From Phoronis ovalis (taxonomy: Eukaryota > Phoronida > Phoronidae): a DNA stretch of 11,211 nt. Position numbers and translations under genes: made by a program. The notes below the pieces were generated by a model. The model saw only the letters and a list, made by a program, of their open reading frames with translations, did no database searches and was not told the DNA's origin. Below are positions 1-9,400 of the stretch, one piece after another (position 1 is the first letter of the stretch; every line of letters starts with the position of its first letter). The stretch lies in contig JAOXYB010036062.1 of the NCBI GenBank assembly GCA_028565635.1, forward strand, positions 17,940 to 29,150, written 5' to 3'.

Positions 1-56
1 TTTATATTTGTCAGCTAAATGACTAACTGTATGAGACATGTCCTCATTTGTTGTAG

Positions 57-492
57 GAAGTATACTAAGCAACATGTTCAAGTCACCCAGCAACAAAGTC
101 CGTGTTGAATCGCTTCCGCCTCTCGATGGACATTCTCATCACATTTGCGTCATCGCTTTAAACTGCTTGTCACATCTGTTCAGCTGGATTCCATTGTCAT
201 CCACTATAACTTCATCATTGTTAAGTACCATATTTCAGTATGCAGCATTCGGCTGTGAACCTACGCATTATCACACACCAACAGGAAGTCGTGTTAGCCA
301 TAGTAACAATCGTGAATTGGGAGTGTTGGCTATGGGTTGTATAAATGAATTGTTGTCAAAAAACTGTGTTCCACAAGAATTTCAGGATTTCCTGTTACAA
401 ATGTTCCAGCAGACATTTTATTTGCTCCAAAAACTTACCAAAGAAAGTAGGACAAATCCATCTGGAAATGAACTCGCTGAAATTGATGAAAA
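57..492 (+). CDS. XPO6: XPO6 exon 1 in window
   Basis: This is the longest exon in the window (436 nt), covering window residues 1-144. The acceptor TTTGTTGTAG ends at 56, and the same frame has a TGA at 32-34, so the exon cannot extend far upstream. The donor is GTAAGT at 493, phase 2. It encodes helical HEAT-type sequence including LNCLSHLFSWIPLS, the loop FGCE, GVLAMGCINELLSKNCVP and MFQQTFYLLQKLTKE, all close to vertebrate exportin-6. The segment between FGCE and RELGVLAMG is a variable linker. The methionine at 38 lies in the intron and is not a start. Confidence 0.9.
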
Positions 493-3400
493 GTAAGTAT
501 TATTGTTATCTAAATTGAAACTTGATAAAATTAATATGATATTGGCAACTATAAGTTGCAATAGATTTTAATAGATGCAATGTGGCATTCTGGTTTGGCA
601 TGGCGAAGCTGCCAACATTTTTGACGTGAAAAAACAGTTTAAGTATTTTTATGTGAGGGTGATAATATACAATTTAAAGCTACTTGCCTTGTTTAATTTT
701 TAAAATGTTAATAATTATATCATGTAATTAACATGAAGACAAAGGTATTTATATTTTCCACTTTATTTCATAGTGGGTACTCTGGACATGTTAGCACGTC
801 CACAGCACTGAACGTGCTTCTGAATCTTGCGGTGTATACACATCCGTAGCTCTGCTGTACAGGTTAATTTTTCTGTTTCAGTTATGTAGAAAAGTTTACT
901 GAGTTTTTGAGGTTATTTGTCTCTATTCACCTTCGTCGTTTTGAAAGTAACTCTCAGTTTCCAGTGCTTGAGTTCCTGGCACTGTTATTTAAATACACAT
1001 TCAAACAGGTAGGCAGTTTAGTAATGAAATAAATAGTGTGTGATTTTACCTAAAGATATAGCACTTATTCAAATAAATAAAACAGTAAAACTTTGAAAGC
1101 AGCAGAGCAGTAAATTCATAGCTTGCAAGCAAGACTTTTCAAATCATCAAGACAGCTTCATCACTACTGGTAACTTCTGTTGTATGAGTCCTGGTGACAA
1201 CAAAAGCTATTTCGTGTTTTGTTTCAGTAACATATTGTAATAATTTTTAAAATACCCGAGTAGTCCACCAAAAATCTCATTAAAAGAAAAGCAAATGGAG
1301 CTCACATACACTGGACTGATTTGGCAATATAATTTTATTATTTCACAAGCTATTATTTTTCAGCCAACCTTAGAAGGGTACTTCACTTGTTTAGACATAT
1401 GGACTGTTTTCTTAGACTATCTAAGTACTAAACTTAAGGACAGAAGCACTAACTCACAAGTATTACTGATGAAATATACAGAAGCTTTAATTTCTGTGGT
1501 GACACAAATCTTACACAAATTACAATTTCGATATAATCAGTCGCAGCTTGATGAACTTGATGATGAAACACTAGATGATGACGTAAGTTACCGCAGTTCA
1601 TTACAGATTGCATACTTAGATGTGCATCTTATCATATCACTATGTTTATACTTTTCCTTGTATCATAATTTTCTGATATATGTCATAATTAAAGTCGTAC
1701 GAGTTTGAAAAATTTTGTGGTTATGTTCTGTATGTTGTTAAGAAAATACTACTCAAGTATTGTCCGACGTAACTTTAAGGTACTGTACCATGGCCAATTA
1801 TTAGCTTATACAAATATTGAATCTGTTGTAGTCGGAGACAGAGTGGCAACATTTCCTTCGAACCTCTATTGAAGTTATTGCTCATATTGCTGAACTGTTA
1901 CCAGGGGAGGTGTTCAGGTTACTGGTAGGTCTACGTTTTGTCCTTATTTTGTTGTTGTTATATGCTATTTCCTGCCTTAAAAGAATATTATTGTTGATTG
2001 GCGTATAATTGTTCTTTAAGAAATAGGAATTGTTGCCGAAATTGGCAGATATGTAAGTACAAGTGTGCATATACGCTACATACTGTAGGTCGTGGAGGAA
2101 AAATTAAATTTTTGTACACCTTGTGAAATAATGTTCTTAAATTTATTTCAGTTTGGTCCATTTGAAGAAAACCTTGACGTCTACTTAGGTTTAGAACAGT
2201 ACATTATTAATGGTCCTAATGAAAGACGTTTAAATATCACAGGTGAAAATGAATGTCGACGTTTGCACTGTTCACTGCGGGACTTATCTTCATTACTGCA
2301 AGCGCTTGGGAGAATGGCAGAACATTTTATCGGGGAACACTTTGCTGATAGGTTCGCTAATGCTGAAGCTATAGTAACTAAGTGAGTACTTTAGTGTGCC
2401 ACTTCTGTGATGTGAGACGAAATCTATTTTCAAATTACTGCGATTATTACAGTTACCGGGGGTATTCTGTAATAAGCATGGTGTCTGTGAAACCCATACA
2501 TGTAAATTGTTTGCAGAGTAGTCATGGTAGTCTGTATCAATCAAACAATTCCAATCGTTCATAGAATATCAATATCCTGTGTCAAATCCTAAAAAGAAAA
2601 TTGTTTTCTATTTTTGTGTGATTTCTGTATATTTTCAGACTAGTCAAGATTGCCTGCTATGGTACAAAGTTGAAGTTATTTGAATTGAATACCGCTGCAC
2701 AGAATGTGCTTCAGTCGGGGTTTGTAGAGGTGTAAGTGTTGTTGTGCAAGTTTTGTTTAACTAACAATTCCCATTTTCTGTTCATGCTTGAATAAACTTG
2801 TTCTTTTTAAAAAGATTCTTTTGTAAAAACATATAATGTCATACGAAATTGTAAAATAATTTCATCAATAGACATACTGCACCATTAGTAGCCAAATTGA
2901 ATACTGCTGCAGGATAAAGAAAAAGTATTATTCACCTTGCTGCCAGTTTGTTATAAAAATTAAAAAATATGAAGGTACTTTTAGTTTTTAGTATGATCTT
3001 CAAAGGAAGGGTCACAGCAGAAGAACATCTGGTTGGAAGAATGTGGTATATCATATGTACTATTTTCCAAATATTTTCTTTTAGACATGCTCAGTCCTTG
3101 GCTGTTGTGAAAGCCTATGCTCATTGGCTGGCTCAGTTCTATATGGAATCGCATGCACATCGAGAACACCAAGAAAAATGCAGCCGCTTTGTATCAGCTA
3201 TTATGGACAGTACACTTCCTCTGTTCAACAAAGATGTAAGTCAAACATCATGTCTCTATATTCCATTAACCAAAGATGTAAGTCTAACGTCAAGTTTTTG
3301 TACGCCATCAAAGATCTCTGTTATTTGCATAACATTATTTTTAAGTTTGTCATTTTTACAATATACATAATATAAAGTCACACTTTAGGATCACTGGGGG

Positions 3401-6400
3401 TTGTGAAAAATCCCAGTACTGTTGAATTAACAACCAAAAGTCCAGCTGCAAACACAGACCAAAAGTAAGTAAGCTGCCTTTTTTGGTGATAGCTTCCTTG
3501 AACGTAAATGTATTTGTGCTATTGTAACTAATTTTGTATATTAACCTGTTTTTGCAGGTTCCTGATAAAATCACATTGTCTGCTGCCCATTTATTGCTTT
3601 CTATAATGACAACGGTACGACCTTCATACTTACTGGAGATGGCTGATGTGCAGAAATTTTACCACAGTGTTACACAAGGTCTTTGTAGTCAAAAATCCTC
3701 GGAGGTATGTTATTCTCAGAAAAATTGATTGATATGATAATTAAAGTGAGTATCTCACAATCTGAGTTAAAAATCTTCAAAAACAATTTTATTCAATACG
3801 GAATACACTTTTTAAAATTGCCCAGATGTACTGTAGTAAGTAATTATTATATACTTTTAATCTGTTGTTTATTTAATGATGCCTAGTATATCAGCTTAGA
3901 TTGAAACATGTAACTTTGACCCAAACACATTCCTGTATAAGAAATGCATTTCTAGTGGAAAAACAGTTGTTGCAGATATTTCAAATAAACCGTCCTACAT
4001 TTTGCTGGCCTGCAAATCAAACCCATACCCCCTAAATCAGTGGAGTTGTATTATCATTAGAGAACCCTCACCATTCAACTACTCAATTATGACGTAACTG
4101 AATGTTTTGTAGTAAAGTGAAATGTGGTTGGAAAACAAAAGACATTTCAAACATCCATAATTCAACACCTGTGTGCTCTTGAAACGTTGCACGTTTTAAA
4201 GTAATTGTGTGCGAGGAAAAGGTCAGAGAAAAGTATTTTAAAACATGTTTATTTATACAGAACAGCAATTTATAAATTAAAGTAATTATATTACAAGTAA
4301 CTGTTTTAGGTGCAACTGCTAGTGACTCGTTCTCTGTCCCACTATTTGCTGTTACCTTGGCCGAATTTGAATGACAGTGAACAACAGTGGGAGATGCGAG
4401 CAACACATCACAGAGACTTTCTTAAACAACTGACAGTGCAATATTTACAGCTCAACCAATCTACCCTCTCTGAAAACAAAATATTACAAGAGCAAGGTAA
4501 GATAATTTTAATTATTAAATTAATTTTGAGTAATATTTCTTGAAAGTATTAGCTTTTATCACCAAGAGTTTCTTAATTTGACGAACTCCGAAAATTGCAG
4601 TCATGCAACTACTGAAACAGTGACTAGTCCTTCAGGTATGGATAAGGTAATTTTCATTAGTTCTGAAAAATTCTGTTTTCAATCTTTCCAACTTCATTTT
4701 TCGCTATTTCCTTTTAAGGAACACCCCATGTTTATGTATGAATTATTTAATAATTGTAAACAAATAACATTGTCTCATGGCATGAGGACACTGATGTGTG
4801 TTTCCTGTTGAGGTTTTAGTCTCGATTCTGTTGTGGCCCATGTGTGATGATGATGATTCATGGACGAAATTGCCAGTAATGCCTGCTTAAGGAAAACATG
4901 CAAAATCTCAATAGTTATATTATGTCACTCCATACTTTGATTTCAGCTAAACCCTGCATAAAAAAGACATTACACATTTTCACGGACTTGGTGGAGTCTG
5001 TAGCGGGAGAGGTTATCAAAAGTAAACAAATTTGTTACCAGTCGTTACAAGAGCTCGTACAGACAACGTTAGAATTGTTTCCAGTTTATATTCGTCATCC
5101 AGGTACAAACTCCAGCTCTCATTAGAAACTTCTCAATACGTGCACCAGCCAAAAATTCATACAAAATAAAATCATTAGAGTGTGATTCCCAAACCACTGC
5201 TTCTGCTGTTAGAGGCTTTTAAAGAATGAAAGGCTGTATTGCTAGTGCAATGCCGCATACTATATCTTTAACAGTAATTGTTTAATGTATTCATAATTAA
5301 AGATATACAAGTATCAAACTAAAGCAATAAAGGAACTGTTAGTAGTTTGCATTTTAATAATTATTATATCACTATTATTATTTCATTTCAGAAATTGAAG
5401 ACGTTATTTTAGGATTTTTTTTAGCACTTTTCCAAAGTTTACGTGTACAGATAGGTGCACAGTTTACAGAGCAGACGATACAGACGTTTCTCAATATGTT
5501 TACTAGGTATGATTTGTATGTCATTATGAACGAAAACTTGTCCTAAATTCTCATTCAGTTTTTAAAATTATTTTGCTGGAATTTCATTTGTTATTTTGTG
5601 CTCATGCACTATTAGATAGAAAGAAGTGTGGCAAAACCTACCGTATTTTCTCTAATAATCGCCCCCTGCTTTAATAATCGCCCCCTGCTTTAATAATTGC
5701 CCCCCTCTAAATATCACCCCCTCTGGTGGCTAACATAAATCAAAAATCGTCCCCGGGGCGGCAATTTGAGTTGAAGACCCATTTGGATTAATACGAGATA
5801 ATCACATTATGATGTGTACTTGGTTAGCTCTTTTTTGGATGATGTGTACTTGGTTAGCTCTTTTTTGGATGATGTATTGGGTTTTAAGGAAATAGAGTAC
5901 TATTTATTAGTACTATTTCTCGAAATTATGTTTAATAAGTGTTTTGGCTCGCAAAACAAACTTTGGATCACTCCAATAATATTTCTAATAGAATTTCTAT
6001 GCCGAGTATGGCAGGAGGTGAGTTACGCTTTTTGCCAATGACTTTCACAATAATTGTGTTTTCAGGTTTCAGTGGTAGTATACCACTGCACAAATTTTAG
6101 GTTTGGAAGTTTTTCTTTTGAAAAAAATTGCGTTACACACAGAATTTCGTTCTAAATAACTCATTTTGTTTGATAAACTGTCTTATGCATCGCAATCAAT
6201 ATATTTAAAAAATCTTAAATATTCATGCCAAGAGTATAAAAAAGTTACTAATGGCCCCCCTCTAATAATTGCCCCCCCTAAAAGCATATTTTTTAAATAA
6301 TCGCCCAGGGCGATTATTTGAGAAAATACGGTATTCTACAGCATAACAAGATCCGTTATATTGAACTGTTATACTGTTTATACTGAACATGTCAACAATT

Positions 6401-9400
6401 CTAGCTTCTATATTTCAGTGACCAGATTGCTCAAAACATTCTTCATGAAACAACTGCTGGCTTACGAGTTGTAGAAAAGTGAGTATATATTTTTAGTTGT
6501 AACGAAGAGTAATTTTTAGCATGATTTTATTCGCATGAAATGTAGCATGTTCCAAATGTTTCTCTATATTTGAAGAGAATGTTGCACTAAAATGCATTTT
6601 TAAAAAGGATATATTTTAATTTTTTATGCCAATGTATTCTTTGTCATGGCAAATGGAAGTTGTGTACCTAGATGCAGTTTTCAAGGAATTCACATTTTTG
6701 CAACATCACAACTCGGATTTGATTTCAATAATTATATTTTAGGTTTTTGAAGATATTACAGTTAATAGTTCAGGAACCTGGCAATGCCTTTAAAACATTT
6801 CTACCAAATACCATTGTTATTTGTATGGAACAGATTTTTCCAATAGTTGCAGAGGTAAGGGAGAGTATTTTGAGCAGAATTGCAACATTATTGTTGCATT
6901 ACATTTGCACAGACAAGTTTGTAAAACGAGCAAGAAATTTCACTACTGTAAATCCCTTTATTCCGCGAGGAATTAATTTACACAAATTTCACGAGGATAT
7001 TAGATTGCAAAAATGAGTACCTTGTATTTAATAGGATCGGCAAATCCAATATGGCGGCGCCCATCCAGTATGCATGGTGATCCGCCATTTTGAAATTTTA
7101 AGAAAAACAATACATTTAAACAATTTAGTACTCACCACATTGATTAAAACCACAACAAAATCACAAAAGAATGTGTTAAAATGTGAATAATTCCAATTGA
7201 AATGAAAGTCCTAGGCATTAAAGCATTAAACTACATCGATTAAAATATAAGTAAAATCCAATTTAAATAAAAGTCCTGAGCATTAAAATCCATTGGCATT
7301 AGAGTAATTATAATACTTAGATTAAAACCACAGTGAAATCACAAAAGTATGTGCTAAAATGTAAATAAAATCCTATTGAAATGAAAGTCCTATAAGCATT
7401 AAAATCCATTGTCATTAAAATATTAGTTCTCTGTGGCTCTAGCTTTGTTTATGGCATTGGTAATCCTGGTTGTTTTCCACGCTGACAGTATTAACTCCCT
7501 GTTCCTAGATAGTTTTCTCTTCTTGGACGTCGGAGGAGTTTTATTCAATAAATTATCAATTTCAGTTTGTGCAGCTTCCAAATATTTTTTGTCTGGAGTA
7601 CTAATAGCTAGCCACCGCTTCATGTTTGAATTTGAACGTTACAAAGGCGCATTGAACTAATAGTCACGAGTGACCTACTTTCATTTCAAGCATGCTGCAT
7701 AGTAACCGGTTTAGAAAAACGGGTTTCTAGCACTTGAGATTGATAATTCGCACAATTTAAAACTCGCGAAAATGATTTTTGAACAAAATCGCGAAATTAA
7801 GAGACTGCGAAAATAAAGGGAACTACAGTAAACACATTGTGTTCCACTAGTCAACTACCATTCCACTACCATTTGTAACAAATTGTAACCCTTGATATCA
7901 CTATTTGTTACATCATTAATAGATAAATGATGGGTACAGTACCATTGTACCACGGAATTGCACTTCCTTGCAGCAAGTAGTACTGTACCAAAATTAAGCA
8001 GTTAGACAGTAAGATATCTTGGGTACTTATACACCCAATTGAAGTCTACTCTTCTGCAACTTCTAGTGTTTCCTCAACAGTTTTTATCTCAAATATGAGT
8101 ACAAATTATATGACTTGATTTTAAGTAAACAGCCACTGTTCCTTTTTATCTTTATATTCATACACAGTGACCCTTGATATCACTATTTGTTACATCATTA
8201 ATAGATAAATGATGGGTACAGTACCATTGTACCACGGAATTGCACTTCCTTGCAGCAAGTAGTACTGTACCAAAATTAAGCAGTTAGACAGTAAGATATC
8301 TTGGGTACTTATACACCCAATTGAAGTCTACTCTTCTGCAACTTCTAGTGTTTCCTCAACAGTTTTTATCTCAAATATGAGTACAAATTATATGACTTGA
8401 TTTTAAGTAAACAGCCACTGTTCCTTTTTATCTTTATATTCATACACAGTGACCCGCTTAGTTTTCTAAGGTCTGTGTTAAATATTAAGAGTTTTCTTAT
8501 TTAGTATTCAGTGTAATATACCTTTTAACTCAGGAATACAAAGTGTCACAGCTAAGTTGGAAAATAGTGTGATAAAATGTTCGACCCATAAAAACGAAGT
8601 TGACGCAACTTCTTTCTTTGATAATGTTTGTTATGTGTTACTTGGTGGTTTCATGCATTTCTTTCTCTGCAGCGTTCGGCACCAGACATCAAACTTCCAT
8701 TATATTCTCTGTTACATCAGCTCCTTCTAAACAACTGGCGATATTTCTTTAAGAGTTCAATACGGAATGCTATGTCCTCTGAAGAAGTCTCCCATGAACA
8801 ACAGTTTATAGCCATCATGCAGGTAAGTTAGCCTATAATAAAATAATATAGTTCAGTACTTTTTATTGCTGTTCACTTGTTAATGGGTGGATGTAAGGGA
8901 GTGGTTAGAAATATAGGTGGTTGATGTCTGTCTTATGCAACAACAGTAACAGCCAGAAAGATGTCCCGTGGTGTCAATATTCTTCTAGGGCTTTCTTTAC
9001 TTTTTATTAATATAATTCTATTGCAGCTTATTATTAGGCAATTTTTTATATTGTTTCTTTTTGGGTTAATTTATGTATTAAAATTGTTTTATTTTGTAGT
9101 CATTTGGTCAGTCTTTCCTTCAACCAGATTTAACCATCTTTAGATATAATTTGGAAGCCTTAGAAAGTTTGCATGAAAAATGGAAACTATTCCATAAGGT
9201 ACTGGTATTAATCGTGTTACATTATTTCCAGCTAAGTTACTATTCCTTCTGTATTTGCTGAAATCAGTGTCGTTTCTAAAAAAATAATCAGGGTGCATAT
9301 CTCTAATTACTTTATATAATGTTATATGTAATAAAATAGGTGATTGTCCCCATTTGTGCAATTAAAAAGGGGACCTGCATGTAGTCTCCAACAAAATATC

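Larger units (their letters stand above)
5641..6331. mobile_element. Non-autonomous DNA transposon (MITE-like), 691 bp, TA target site
   Basis: The ends are inverted repeats: CCGTATTTTCTCTAATAATC at the left and the reverse complement of CCGTATTTTCTCAAATAATC at the right, 22 of 23 matching by eye. Both sides are flanked by TA (5639-5640 and 6332-6333). The terminal zones hold many C-rich units of the form AATAATCGCCCCC. TA target duplication is typical of the Tc1/mariner/pogo group, but no transposase is recognisable, so the superfamily is inference. The element is silent for the host protein because it lies in an intron. Confidence 0.8.
5507..6418 (+). other. Intron 11 (912 nt), mostly a transposon-like element
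   Basis: Phase-2 intron. Positions 5641-6331 are an inverted-repeat element with a TA duplication; the flanks 5507-5638 and 6334-6418 show nothing else. Without the element and one TA copy the intron would be about 219 nt, in line with its neighbours, which supports a later insertion. Confidence 0.85.
6946..7828. mobile_element. Second MITE-like inverted-repeat element, 883 bp, TA target site
   Basis: The left end reads CTGTAAATCCCTTTATTCCG. The reverse complement of the right end reads CTGTAGTTCCCTTTATTTTC, so the two share CTGTA, TCCCTTTATT and, more loosely, following CGCG- and TTAATTT-containing stretches. Both sides are flanked by TA (6944-6945 and 7829-7830). The inner terminal zones contain repeated CGCGA-type words. 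The terminal repeats are more diverged than those of the intron 11 element, which suggests an older insertion. The family is not recognised; TA duplication fits Tc1/mariner/pogo-like elements by inference. Exact ends are uncertain by a few bases. Confidence 0.65.
6855..8672 (+). other. Intron 13 (1,818 nt), repeat-filled
   Basis: Longest intron, phase 0. In order it holds a small hairpin (TGCAACA at 6881-6887 with TGTTGCA at 6892-6898), an 883-bp inverted-repeat element at 6946-7828, a 282-bp perfect tandem duplication at 7888-8451, and about 220 nt of plain AT-rich sequence before exon 14. Removing the element, one TA and one duplicate copy leaves about 650 nt. Confidence 0.85.

Noticed and set aside
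38-56. ATG at 38 as a start codon for the first open frame
   Set aside because: The protein begins mid-way through exportin-6, and a good acceptor ends at 56, so the bases before 57 are intronic.
1072-1081. AATAAATAAA as an early polyadenylation site
   Set aside because: It lies in intron 2 with many coding exons downstream, and no supporting downstream element was recognised.
1882-2070. Minus-strand open frame of 62 codons
   Set aside because: It overlaps exon 4 and intron 4 of XPO6, has no recognisable protein, and looks like chance.
2293-2562. Minus-strand open frame of 89 codons
   Set aside because: Its first-coded half is intron 5 and its other half is the reverse of exon 5; no domain or splice logic supports it.
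3990-4080. tRNA-derived SINE in intron 8
   Set aside because: On the minus strand GGGTTTGATTTGC loosely resembles a pol III B box, but I could not find an A box, a cloverleaf or an A-rich tail.
4083-4406. Minus-strand open frame of 107 codons
   Set aside because: It reverses exon 9 and intron 8. The residues are low-information, and the + strand protein is clearly the real one.
5662-5716. G-quadruplex or i-motif from the C-runs
   Set aside because: Four C5 or longer runs exist, but the spacers are about 10-14 nt, longer than standard loops; the repeat-unit explanation is enough.
7433-7660. Plus-strand open frame of 75 codons in intron 13
   Set aside because: It is the opposite strand of the basic minus-strand frame inside the element. 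Its hydrophobic look follows from that.
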